Shown: piece after piece, positions 1 through 7,041 of the stretch
Numbering within the stretch: position 1 is the stretch's first letter
How the letters are laid out: each line of letters begins with the position of its first letter
NCBI GenBank assembly: GCA_021799405.1
Contig: JAJZAL010000087.1
Coordinates: forward strand, 1 to 18,138
Length of the DNA stretch: 18,138 nucleotides
Direction: 5' to 3'
DNA from: Acidobacteriota bacterium
GTDB taxonomy: Bacteria; Acidobacteriota; Terriglobia; Terriglobales; Acidobacteriaceae
Position numbers and translations under genes: made by a program
The notes under the pieces: generated by a model
What the model saw: only the letters and a program-made list of their open reading frames with translations
Told to the model about the DNA's origin: nothing
The model's database searches: none

Positions 1-230
1 ATGGCTTCCTGAAGTGTGCGTGGCTCTCTCATGAATCCAGTATCGTAAATCTCGATTGATTTGTCAAGTATATTATTGCCGTTACTGGACATTAGTCTTG
101 TAAGTCTTTTTAATCATATGCTTTGCGGGCGCGGGTAATACTACGAAGCAATACGCTCTATACGATTGAAGTCGTATAAATGGTCGATTTATTCGCAGCA
201 TGGGAGATTCTGACCGGAGAGAGGAAATAG
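1..230. other. Intergenic leader, no clear gene
   Basis: This stretch is AT-richer than the rest of the window and holds no convincing protein gene. It contains a perfect inverted repeat (159-178) and, just after it, a 16-codon frame from ATG at 180 to TAG at 228-230, immediately before the hairpin at 231-262. An in-frame TAA sits directly before that ATG and no ribosome binding site is visible, so coding is doubtful. The stretch could be the 3' end of a transcript from outside the window or a small RNA ending at the hairpin. Confidence 0.3.
159..178. repeat. Perfect 7-bp inverted repeat, possible operator
   Basis: TATACGA (159-165) and TCGTATA (172-178) are perfect reverse complements separated by 6 bases. 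The size and spacing suit a dimeric regulator site, and the short loop would also allow a weak RNA hairpin. No regulator gene of obvious relevance is adjacent. The arms are seen directly; a function is inference. Confidence 0.35.
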
Positions 231-262
231 AAACGGGGCCGGCTGGATGGCTGGCCCCGTTT
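231..262 (+). terminator. Intrinsic terminator, possibly bidirectional
   Basis: AAACGGGGCC (231-240) pairs perfectly with GGCCCCGTTT (253-262), and the inner bases can add a few more pairs. The T-rich run TTTTCATTTT follows on the + strand. Read leftwards the hairpin is followed by a weaker T run (TTTCTATTT), so it could also end the leftward RNA-binding operon, whose last stop codon is about 250 bp away. Confidence 0.65.
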
Positions 263-515
263 TCATTTTGGTCTCTATTTCTATTCTAGCGAATTTGGGG
301 GTAATTTCCGGCAGGCGGAGGCCGCGCAGGCGGGGGCTTCGCGTTGCGCGCAAAGACGGCTCGCAGCAAAGACCACAGAGGAGTGGGTGGATGGGAGCCC
401 GTTTTTCAGAATGTATCGCCCAGACGGGATCACCCGGCCCCATAAGTGTAATGAAGGCGAGGGAGTTGGGACTGAGCCCTTCCGTCGGAAGCTTGGGTAG
501 GGGAAGGCCGTTTGT
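263..515. other. Non-coding 3' region of the RRM operon
   Basis: No frame here resembles a known protein or has a convincing start and ribosome binding site. The overlapping open frames on both strands look like chance frames in GC-rich DNA. On the leftward strand this would be the 3' untranslated region between the RRM stop codon (516-518) and the hairpin at 231-262. I see no strong internal structure. Confidence 0.4.
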
Positions 516-851
516 TTACCAGCGCGACCCGCCACGGCCTCCGCCGCCAGAACGACGCCCGCCATCGCGGCCACCGCCGCGGGAGTGTCCACCGCCAAAG
601 CCGGAAGTCTTCGGTCTCGCCTCGTTCACAATCAGCGCACGACCGCCCACTTCGGCGCCATTCAGCGCCTCGATGGCTGCCTGTGCATCACTGTCGCTGG
701 CCATTTCCACAAAGCCGAAGCCGCGTGTACGTCCAGTGTCGCGATCAGTGGCGAGTTTGGCGCTCTCCACGCTACCGTACCGTTCAAACATCTGACGCAG
801 TTCATCTTCGCTGGCGTCAAAGGACAGATTGCCCACGTAAAGCTTCTTCAT
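516..851 (-). CDS. RRM-domain RNA-binding protein, glycine-rich tail
   Basis: A 111-residue single-RRM protein. RNP2 is at residues 3-8 (KLYVGNL) and RNP1 at about 43-50 (RGFGFVEM), with the usual spacing and aromatic residues for stacking on RNA. From about residue 85 the tail becomes Gly/Arg/Ser-rich (GGGRDGGRRSGGGG), an RGG-like disordered region. The architecture matches the bacterial/cyanobacterial Rbp family of small RRM proteins, often linked to cold or RNA metabolism. The ATG overlaps the stop of the upstream gene by 4 bp (ATGA), and the ribosome binding site is weak (GAGA), so translation is probably coupled. It is the last gene of a compact leftward operon. Family assignment is secure; its RNA targets are unknown. 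Confidence 0.93.
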   Translation of the reverse strand: MKKLYVGNLSFDASEDELRQMFERYGSVESAKLATDRDTGRTRGFGFVEMASDSDAQAAIEALNGAEVGGRALIVNEARPKTSGFGGGHSRGGGRDGGRRSGGGGRGGSRW

Positions 852-1087
852 TGGAGTTCTCTTTCGATTGTTTCTGTTCCGGAGGAATTCATTGTGGTGT
901 TGGAAAGCGCTACAGAATCAGATGCAATTTCCGTGCTCCGTCCAGATTCACTGGATTTCGGGGACAGCGGAGATTCGTGCTTTTCCAGCCTGCGCTGGAG
1001 CTTGCGCTCCTGTTTGGACTGTTGTTTTTCCTGGCGAGCACTCTCTTTTTGCCGTTTTACAAAAGTGGCCCTGCTGCGTGATGCCAA
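848..1087 (-). CDS. Small Lys/Glu/Gln-rich hypothetical protein
   Basis: A 79-residue protein with no recognised domain. Residues 1-40 are strongly charged (Lys, Arg, Gln, Glu) and likely form a helix or coiled coil; residues 41-79 are Ser/Thr-rich and probably disordered. The start is a TTG at 1087, 2 bp after the stop of the upstream gene, with a purine-rich GAAAGAG upstream. The stop overlaps the RRM start as ATGA. That packing is the main evidence that it is real. The basic N-terminus would suit RNA or ribosome binding, but this is inference. From memory, similar short proteins precede RRM genes in other Acidobacteria. Confidence 0.7.
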   Translation of the reverse strand: MASRSRATFVKRQKESARQEKQQSKQERKLQRRLEKHESPLSPKSSESGRSTEIASDSVALSNTTMNSSGTETIERELQ

Positions 1088-1089
1088 AG

Positions 1090-1428
1090 TCAGCTCTTTC
1101 TCTTCCGGATATTAGCCGGTTTTTTGAATTTTTTCTCCGCTTCCATCGCAACGGAACTACTTGTCAAGGGAATGGTTTCTTCCGGCACCGCTTGGACGAA
1201 CGAACGGGGCAGGAACTTCGGGTCGCAGTGGACTCCCAGATTTGTGAGCGCAAGAGCCGTTTTGACGAGCGCGGCGCGTTTTGTGGAGAGCTTGCGCAGG
1301 TGGGCTTCGCGCGCATCCTGAGACTCAAACGTCTCCCAGCTCTGGCTGGAAGCAATCTTGCGATCAATCAAATCAATCGTCTGGTACATGTCTTTCAAAA
1401 CATATGGAGTATAGGAGTTCGCCTGCAT
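1090..1428 (-). CDS. Conserved-looking hypothetical protein with basic tail
   Basis: A 112-residue protein with no domain I recognise. The first ~65 residues look alpha-helical (LKDMYQTIDLIDRKIA, EAHLRKLSTKRAALVKTALAL) and could form a helical hairpin. The C-terminus ends in a basic stretch (KKFKKPANIRKRKS) compatible with nucleic-acid contact. ATG at 1428 is preceded by GCGAGG about 5 bases upstream, a good ribosome binding site. It ends 2 bp before the next gene and is the first gene of the tight three-gene block that ends in the RRM protein. The gap from the omega-like gene upstream is 82 bp, so that gene may or may not share the transcript. Function unknown. Confidence 0.7.
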   Translation of the reverse strand: MQANSYTPYVLKDMYQTIDLIDRKIASSQSWETFESQDAREAHLRKLSTKRAALVKTALALTNLGVHCDPKFLPRSFVQAVPEETIPLTSSSVAMEAEKKFKKPANIRKRKS

Positions 1429-1510
1429 TTAACCTCGCTGTCGTTGGGGAGAGTTGCCAGTGGCGGAAAGGACCAAATCCAGACCTTCCCATTAGCACAG
1501 CCGCCTCGGC

Positions 1511-1741
1511 TCACAGTGCCGGAGAAATAAGCAAAGGCTCAATCAAGTCAGGGCGAGCCGGTTCGGGAAGATTCATCGGCGCATAAAGGCCCTGCGAAAT
1601 ATCAGACAATGCGCGGCTTGCCGTATCCTGGGTTCGCGTCGAGTCAACGTGCAGCTTCCGTACGATCCGGCTGGTCACTGTCGCAAGAAGAAAGCGATTC
1701 TCGATGCTGCGTCCGGCCGAATAAACCAGATCAGAGCGCAT
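1511..1741 (-). CDS. RNA polymerase omega-like small protein
   Basis: A 76-residue protein starting MRSDLVYSAGRS. The stretch ENRFLLATVTSRIVRKLH resembles the conserved omega (RpoZ) helix NRFxLxxxAxxRxRxL that clamps the RNA polymerase beta' C-terminus, and the following TRTQDTASRALSDI resembles the continuation seen in acidobacterial omega proteins. The usual KPTVxALxEI segment is not recognisable. ATG at 1741 is chosen over an upstream in-frame ATG at 1801 because GAGG lies 7-8 bases before it and the homology begins at MRSDL. It could be the genuine omega subunit, a paralogue, or an unrelated helical protein; the match is from memory and moderate. Confidence 0.55.
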   Translation of the reverse strand: MRSDLVYSAGRSIENRFLLATVTSRIVRKLHVDSTRTQDTASRALSDISQGLYAPMNLPEPARPDLIEPLLISPAL

Positions 1742-2106
1742 GAATACCTCATTTCGGGGTCGTGGTGCGTTGGCTACCAAAGCGCGACTCGATGCATGCA
1801 CCCAAGGTGGGTGCGCCTGTCGGTGAGCTCAGACCTGTCGTTGCGAATCAGTGCAGGTCTGGTGAGCGATCGAGGGCTGGCTGAGAAGTGCAGAACGATC
1901 CACTTGCAAGATCGTGACTACATCCAGTGTACCCTCTTTTCGCGCCTTCCATTCGAATCGTCATGAGATCAGACAAAAGGATGCTAGACTAAACCAGATC
2001 GTCGAATCCGACTTGGTTTCCTTGCCTGTTCCGCGTCATCGCTTGACTCGCAATTAATCCCACTAGAGTTCAGCGATACATTCAAATGATTTAAGGATCT
2101 ACAAAT
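1742..2106. other. Divergent intergenic region with inverted repeats
   Basis: This region separates the leftward omega-like gene from the rightward cold-shock gene and should hold both promoters. It contains a small hairpin, GCACCC/GGGTGC with a 5-base loop (1798-1814), and a larger inverted repeat at 1830-1861. A TTGACT at 2043-2048 with TAGAGT at 2064-2069 is a possible cold-shock gene promoter, but the 15-bp spacer is short. The likely long 5' leader (about 30 nt or more) would fit cold-shock genes. No protein gene is supported here. Confidence 0.35.
1830..1861. repeat. Perfect 8-bp inverted repeat
   Basis: CAGACCTG (1830-1837) and CAGGTCTG (1854-1861) are exact reverse complements with a 16-base spacer. 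Allowing a 3-base bulge, GCT (1827-1829) can also pair with AGC (1865-1867). The arm spacing suits either a regulator operator or a leader hairpin of the leftward omega-like gene, whose start lies about 90 bp away. Function is not established. Confidence 0.35.
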
Positions 2107-2307
2107 ATGGAACAGGGAACAGTGAAATGGTTCAACGATGCCAAGGGCTTTGGATTTCTTAGCAGACCGAACGGTGAGGACGTCTTCGTCCACTTCTCCG
2201 CGATTGCCAGCAACGGCTTCCGCTCGCTGCAGGAAGGCCAGGCCGTCCAGTTCAGCGTCGTCAAAGGCGCCAAGGGCTGGCAGGCTGAGAACGTTCAGGC
2301 TCTCTAA
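2107..2307 (+). CDS. Cold-shock protein, CspA family
   Basis: A 66-residue single cold-shock domain, the normal length for the family. RNP1 is KGFGFL (residues 13-18) and RNP2 is VFVHF (26-30), both intact, with the opening [15 protein letters not shown] typical of CspA-like RNA chaperones. These bind single-stranded RNA or DNA through surface aromatics and unwind mRNA secondary structure in the cytoplasm. ATG at 2107 is preceded by AAGGA at 2092-2096. A strong hairpin 17 bp past the stop makes it monocistronic. It lies divergently from the RRM operon, so two kinds of small RNA-binding protein are neighbours. The paralogue (CspA, CspB and so on) cannot be decided, so no symbol is given. Confidence 0.97.
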   Translation: MEQGTVKWFNDAKGFGFLSRPNGEDVFVHFSAIASNGFRSLQEGQAVQFSVVKGAKGWQAENVQAL

Positions 2308-2324
2308 GAACATCCGCATCAATC

Positions 2325-2356
2325 AAAACGGGAAGATTGAAAATTCTTCCCGTTTT
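2325..2356 (+). terminator. Intrinsic terminator of the cold-shock gene
   Basis: AAAACGGGAAGA (2325-2336) and TCTTCCCGTTTT (2345-2356) form a perfect 12-bp stem with an 8-base loop. The 3' arm itself supplies the T run. It begins 17 bp after the cold-shock stop codon. The A-rich 5' arm means it could also function in the opposite direction. Confidence 0.85.
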
Positions 2357-2984
2357 CTATTGCGCCGGAATCGGTCTTCCCATCGATGTTCAACCAGAAT
2401 CCATCAGGGCGTTGGGTCTCTCGCTACGAGATGAAGTTCGTCCCGCCGTGGCATTCGCTTCAAGAGCGGTTGGGACGTCACACCCCAATTGCAGGTTGAA
2501 AATCTTAATGCTTTCAGCGCTTTCTATGTAAAGTGCCCGGTGGATCTGAAAAGCCGCAACACAATCTTTGTTTCACGGCAAATAGAACGGCCTATCTTTC
2601 TCGATGGCCCCCCGCACCCAGAGACCGAGGCAACCTACTAACTGTTCTGATTGAGGATCACTGTGGGCGTATCGGTTGTTTGTTGGCGCCCAATCGCCAT
2701 CGCACTCATTGACGCTGATAACTCCCGAAAAGTCTGCTTGTGTTGAGGATTTGCAGACGGGGATGAAGTGGCTGGGCGGGGACTGGAAGGATGGGGCCGC
2801 ATATTCTTCGGCAAAATCAGGCCGCCGGCGCGTGCTGCTTTGCTCAGAATGACCCGTCATGGCGACCTGGGCCTGTTCGCCCTAATAGTGTTAACAGGCC
2901 CTCAGAGGGCGAGCGCGGGGGATGGACCTGCGTTCGCTTTGCGTGCACTATGTCGCGCATGACGGTCATCCAGGTTTCAACTTC
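2357..2984. other. 628-bp intergenic region with repeat-like DNA
   Basis: No protein gene is supported. The longest frame (2573-2860, leftward, 95 codons) looks like a chance frame with no recognisable domain. The part around 2800-2860 carries a GCTTTGCTCAGAATGAC string of the kind that recurs between genes in Acidobacteria and other soil bacteria and generates spurious frames ending LLRMT. This leads directly into the inverted-repeat element at 2847-2971. The region also holds the 3' end of the leftward SRPBCC transcript. Confidence 0.4.
2847..2971. repeat. Inverted-repeat-bounded element with internal hairpin
   Basis: The ends 2847-2866 (GAATGACCCGTCATGGCGAC) and 2952-2971 are imperfect reverse complements, differing by one substitution and two single-base indels. 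Each end contains its own ATGAC/GTCAT palindrome. Inside, GGGCCTGTT (2869-2877) and AACAGGCCC (2893-2901) are a perfect 9-bp inverted repeat, and CGCCCT (2878-2883) can pair with AGGGCG (2906-2911). The element ends 14 bp from the SRPBCC stop codon. It could be a MITE or REP-like interspersed repeat, or a 3' structure of the arsR-SRPBCC transcript. Confidence 0.45.
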
Positions 2985-3494
2985 TTATTTTGCCTGCGCC
3001 AGCCCTTCAACAACCGCAGCAAGCTTATCGAGGATCTGGTTCCAGCCCTCTAATTGACCGCTATTTTTCGCGCTCTCCATCGGTTCATTTCCAATGAAGG
3101 TGAGTCTCGTCCGGCCGTTTCCAAGATCCTCAAAGATAGTCACGTCGTACGCACCCTCTATGGCCTCGTGTTCGATTCCCATCTGCGCAGGATCAACCCT
3201 GTTTCCGTTCGAGTCCGAAAAGTACATCAAGGAAACGATCTTCTCGTGCGGAACAATCTCGTGGTATTCGACCGCATTCCAGAACTCCTGCCCATCCGGC
3301 GCCTTCATGCAGCAGAGGAATTTTCCTCCCACGCGAAAATCCATCTGGCAAACGGGCGCAGTAAAGCCCTTCGGCCCCCACCACTGCGTGATGTATTCCG
3401 GGTCTGTCCACGCCTTCCAGACCAATTCGCGTGGGGCATCAAAAACTCTTGTCACAACCATCCGCTCTGACTCATTCACCGCGCTGTTTGTCAT
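2985..3494 (-). CDS. SRPBCC (AHSA1/Aha1-C-like) domain protein
   Basis: A 169-residue single-domain START/Bet v1-like protein. The N-terminal signature VTRVFDAPRELVWKAWTDPEYITQWWGP (about 14-41) is typical of the AHSA1 subgroup, followed by VGGKFLCCM, TRLTFIGNE and the C-terminal helix GWNQILDKLAAVVEGL. The fold makes a hydrophobic pocket, but bacterial members mostly have unknown ligands. ATG at 3494 has GGAG about 8 bases upstream and lies inside the 3' end of the ArsR gene (23-bp overlap), so the two are co-transcribed. ArsR/SRPBCC pairs are very common in soil bacteria, and the regulator presumably controls the pair. The double Cys (CCM) is not a known family feature. Family secure, function unknown. 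Confidence 0.93.
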   Translation of the reverse strand: MTNSAVNESERMVVTRVFDAPRELVWKAWTDPEYITQWWGPKGFTAPVCQMDFRVGGKFLCCMKAPDGQEFWNAVEYHEIVPHEKIVSLMYFSDSNGNRVDPAQMGIEHEAIEGAYDVTIFEDLGNGRTRLTFIGNEPMESAKNSGQLEGWNQILDKLAAVVEGLAQAK

Positions 3495-3828
3495 GTTCCA
3501 TCTCCGCTTTTTTCATTTGATTCACAACCACTTCCAGCTTGTCGAAACTCTCTTCCCAGAACTGGCGATAACTGATCGCCCAATCGCTGACTGCCTTGAT
3601 CGCCTCCGGCCTGAGGGTGCAAATACTCTCTCGTCCGCACTTCGTCTTGATCACAATCCTTGCCCGCACCAGGCAGGCGATATGTTTTGAAATCATCTGC
3701 TGCGAGAGCTCAAACGGCTCGGTCAATCCATGCACAGAGGCAGGCCCGTGGGAGAGCCGTTCGATCATCGCCCGCCGGGTTGGATCAGACAAAGCAGCGA
3801 ATGTTGTATCCAGAGTATTCACAACCAA
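3472..3828 (-). CDS. ArsR/SmtB-family transcriptional regulator
   Basis: A winged-helix repressor of about 118 residues. FAALSDPTRRAMIERLSHGPASVHGLTEPFELSQQMISKHIACLVRARIV is the classical ArsR helix-turn-helix, with the recognition helix around SQQMISKHIACL and the wing near KCGRESICTLRPEA. The metal-binding ELCVCDL-type cysteines are absent, as usual for SRPBCC-linked members, so it probably does not sense arsenite. The coordinate given uses TTG at 3828; GTG at 3822 is an equally good start, and the promoter geometry favours it (see the promoter entry). There is no Shine-Dalgarno sequence. It overlaps the SRPBCC gene by 23 bp and probably autoregulates the pair. Confidence 0.92.
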   Translation of the reverse strand: MVVNTLDTTFAALSDPTRRAMIERLSHGPASVHGLTEPFELSQQMISKHIACLVRARIVIKTKCGRESICTLRPEAIKAVSDWAISYRQFWEESFDKLEVVVNQMKKAEMEHDKQRGE

Positions 3829-3856
3829 ATGGTAGTGGATTGTTCGTCGATGTCAA
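3829..3856 (-). promoter_or_regulatory. Sigma-70-like promoter of the arsR-SRPBCC pair
   Basis: On the leftward strand a perfect TTGACA -35 (3856-3851) is followed after 16 bases by TACCAT (3834-3829), matching the TATAAT consensus at four of six positions. Transcription would begin about 6-7 bases later, at 3823-3822, exactly on the GTG codon of the ArsR frame. That implies a leaderless mRNA, which also explains the missing ribosome binding site. Confidence 0.55.
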
Positions 3857-3977
3857 GTGGGAAATTCGCGATTCGTGATTTCGGAACGCCGGCTCCTTCC
3901 CCTGACGATGAAAGTGCGCACCGCGACCTGTGCAGGAGCGCGAGCCGCTGCCATGGTTACGGCGGTGGGAGGTGCTG

Positions 3978-6581
3978 TCAGGCGGTGGCGGGCTCTTCGG
4001 CGAGGGATTCCATGAGGGCCAATGAGAGGGTGCACTGCTTGGCTTCGTCAAGTTTGGCGCCGTTGTGAGTGAGGTAGAAGACGTCGATGGCAATTTCGCC
4101 TTCGGTGTCGATGAGCGCCACTTCGATGTTGCAGTCTTCGTCGGCGAAGCAGAGGGCGATCTGGCGGAGGAGTCCGGGCGTGTCCTGGGTGGTGATCTGG
4201 AGCAGGGTGCTGTGACTGGAGGAGACGTTGTCGAAGGAGATGCGTGTTTCGACATGGACCCTGGAGGGCGTGCGTTTGAGCTGATGACGGCGGGCGGTCA
4301 TCAGCGTCTTGAGCCGCGTCTGGTGAGCGATGACCTCGCGGAGGCTTTTGAGGAAGCGCTCGACTTCAGAGGGGTTGAGCTCGAGGGTGCGGTAGGGGTC
4401 AGTGAACTGGAAGGTGTCTACGATGATGCCGGCGGCGTTGGCGAAGGCGTCTGCCTTGACGATGTTCATGCCCCAGGAGGCGAGTGCTCCGGCCATGTCT
4501 GCGAAAAGGAGCGGGCGGTCGTGGGTGATCAGCGTGATTTCGTGCAGGTGGCGGACGGTGCGGTAGGCGAGCTGGACGGGGTCCTGGCGCATGGCGGCGC
4601 ACATGGAGACGTGGCGTTCGACCTGCTCGGGCAGGCGGGTCTGGAGATAGCGCTGGGGCAGGCCTTCGAGGAATGACTGGAGTCGATCTGCCTGCTGGGG
4701 TATGCGAACGAGGATGCGCTCGAGAACACTGGGGTCAGTGGCGACGTGATAGCGGGTTTCGTCGACGCTGCGGTCCAGGACGTTGGAGGTGCTGATGTAG
4801 AGCTGCCAGATCTGCTCGGCCTTCCACGGCGTGAGCGCGTCGGGAGAGACGGCGCGGATGTCGGCGTAGGTCATGAGGGCGAGCATTTTGAGCTGCTGGG
4901 GGCTGCCGACTTTGTCGGCAAAGCGGCGAATGGTTTCCGCGTCGAAGATGTCGCGGCGCATGGCGGCGGACATATCGAGATGGAGGCGGATGAGCTTGCG
5001 GATGGTTTCGCGCTCTTCATTGTCGAATTCGAGGCGTGAGAAGAGGCCTTCGCAGAACTGGACGCTCTGGATGGCGTGGTTGCCGGTGCGGCGGGCCTTG
5101 CCGGTGTCATGCATGAGGAGGGCGAGGAAGAAGAGATCGAGGCGTTCGATTTCGGGGAGAAGGGTCGCGAGGCGTTTTTCCCAGTCTTCGTGGGGTTGGC
5201 GGAGCTTGTGGATGTTTTCGATGACGACGAAGGTGTGTTCGTCGACGGTGTAGCGGTGGTAGGCGTCGCGGATGACGAGCGAGTCGATGCCGTGGAACTC
5301 GGGGATGAGCAACTCGAGCAAGCCGAGGGCGTGCATGGTGCGCAGGGCGTCGGCGGCGGAGGGGCCGAGCAGAATGCCGCGGAGAGCGTTCCAGAGGAAG
5401 GGTCCTTCGGGAAGCTGGACGGCAAGGACGGGGAGGGCCTCGGCGATGCGGTCTTCGGCGTACTGGCTGAGGCGATGGCCGTGCTGGGCGATATGCGTGA
5501 AGACCGTGAGCATGTCTTCGGCGCTGGTGACGGTGGCTCCTTCGGTGAGGTCGATGCGGCCGTCTTCGACGAAGAAATCAGTGCCTGCGATGGGAGTGCG
5601 TTTGCGGCGGAGGGCCTTGTAGAAGGAACGGCGGGGCGGCGGGACGGCATCGATGAGGAGTTGGGCGCGGCGGAAGACGGTGCGGGCCTGGCGGTAGTAG
5701 GTGCGCATCCAGTAGGCGGGGTCGCTGGTGCCGGTGGATTCGAGTCCGATGCTGAGGGCGGCGGCTTCGTCCTGGCCGTGCCAGTCGAGGGTGTTTTCGT
5801 CGCGGCCGGCGCGGTAATGGAGGAAACAGCGGGTGGCGGAGAGGAAATCGTAGGCGGATTCGAGATCGGTGTGGGTGCCGTAGAAAAAGCTGGGCGAGGT
5901 GCGCGGCCAGGTGCGTTCGTCGTGGAGGCGGTTGAGGAGGGTGAGCCATTGCGCGACGTGGTAGTCGCGCAGGCCGCCGGGGCACTCTTTGACGTTTGGT
6001 TCGAGATGGAAGATGGTGTTGCCGTACCTGGCGTGGCGGGCACGCGCCATTTCGAGGAGATTCTGGACGATGGTCTGCCATTCCCGGAGGTAGAGAGCGG
6101 GCATGATATCGGCGGTGAGCTTGCTGTAGAGGGCTTCGTCGCCGACGAGGAAGCGGCGTTCGAGGAGTGCGATGGTGAACTCGAGATTGTCGACGGAGAT
6201 GCGGTCGCACTCTTTGAGCGTGCGCGTTGCCGGGCTGGCGCGCAGGCCGATATCCCACATGGCCTGGGTGAAGGTGCGGATGGCGTCCCGGTAGTGTTCG
6301 GCGGCCTTGTCGTTCTCGATGAGGAAGAGAACGTCGACATCAGAATAGGGGAAGAGTTCATTGCGGCCGAAGCCGCCGGTGGCGATGAGGGTGATGGAGG
6401 AGGATTCGCTGCCGGGGAAGACCGCTCCCCAGAGTTCGCGCAGGCGGGCGGAGACGCTGTGGGCGCGGCGGCGGGCGAGGCCGGAGCCGTCTCCTGAGCG
6501 CTCGAAGGAGATGCGTAGCGACGCCAGGTCGGCGGCGACACGATTCCTGCACTGCGTGAGCAATTCGGCAGAAAGATTCAT
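3978..6581 (-). CDS. glnD: PII uridylyltransferase / uridylyl-removing enzyme
   Basis: About 867 residues, close to the ~890 of E. coli GlnD. Domains in order: nucleotidyltransferase with [19 protein letters not shown] near residue 70, its metal-binding Asp pair intact; GlnD linker/helical region; HD hydrolase domain with LLMHDTGKA near residue 490; and two C-terminal ACT domains ([20 protein letters not shown] and [20 protein letters not shown]) that sense glutamine. It uridylylates PII Tyr51 under nitrogen limitation and removes the UMP when glutamine is high. It is the last gene of amt-PII-glnD, 66 bp after the PII gene. ATG at 6581 is chosen; TTG at 6587 is possible, and neither has a clear ribosome binding site. 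Long open frames on both strands here are by-products of GC-rich codon use. Confidence 0.96.
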   Translation of the reverse strand: MNLSAELLTQCRNRVAADLASLRISFERSGDGSGLARRRAHSVSARLRELWGAVFPGSESSSITLIATGGFGRNELFPYSDVDVLFLIENDKAAEHYRDAIRTFTQAMWDIGLRASPATRTLKECDRISVDNLEFTIALLERRFLVGDEALYSKLTADIMPALYLREWQTIVQNLLEMARARHARYGNTIFHLEPNVKECPGGLRDYHVAQWLTLLNRLHDERTWPRTSPSFFYGTHTDLESAYDFLSATRCFLHYRAGRDENTLDWHGQDEAAALSIGLESTGTSDPAYWMRTYYRQARTVFRRAQLLIDAVPPPRRSFYKALRRKRTPIAGTDFFVEDGRIDLTEGATVTSAEDMLTVFTHIAQHGHRLSQYAEDRIAEALPVLAVQLPEGPFLWNALRGILLGPSAADALRTMHALGLLELLIPEFHGIDSLVIRDAYHRYTVDEHTFVVIENIHKLRQPHEDWEKRLATLLPEIERLDLFFLALLMHDTGKARRTGNHAIQSVQFCEGLFSRLEFDNEERETIRKLIRLHLDMSAAMRRDIFDAETIRRFADKVGSPQQLKMLALMTYADIRAVSPDALTPWKAEQIWQLYISTSNVLDRSVDETRYHVATDPSVLERILVRIPQQADRLQSFLEGLPQRYLQTRLPEQVERHVSMCAAMRQDPVQLAYRTVRHLHEITLITHDRPLLFADMAGALASWGMNIVKADAFANAAGIIVDTFQFTDPYRTLELNPSEVERFLKSLREVIAHQTRLKTLMTARRHQLKRTPSRVHVETRISFDNVSSSHSTLLQITTQDTPGLLRQIALCFADEDCNIEVALIDTEGEIAIDVFYLTHNGAKLDEAKQCTLSLALMESLAEEPATA

Positions 6582-6647
6582 AGGCAAATGCGACAGCCGG
6601 AGACCGGGGGAAGGACGAACGGGCGCCGGAGCAGCACGCCCGCCGGG

Positions 6648-7013
<366 letters not shown>

Positions 7014-7041
7014 TCAGAATACTCGGAAGTTGGCGGGGAAG

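Noticed and set aside
470..500. CTTCC/GGAAG palindrome downstream of the RRM gene as a terminator
   Set aside because: Five-bp stem with a three-base loop and no T run.
2573..2860. A 95-codon leftward frame in the intergenic region
   Set aside because: Composition and content match repeat-derived spurious frames, with no ribosome binding site or domain.
5076..6497. A 473-codon rightward open frame antisense to glnD, and a 556-codon frame at 4871-6541 on the same strand as glnD in another frame
   Set aside because: Low-complexity composition (Gly/Ala/Glu/Val-rich or Ser/Pro-rich) without domains, exactly overlapping glnD with intact motifs; these are by-products of high third-position GC.
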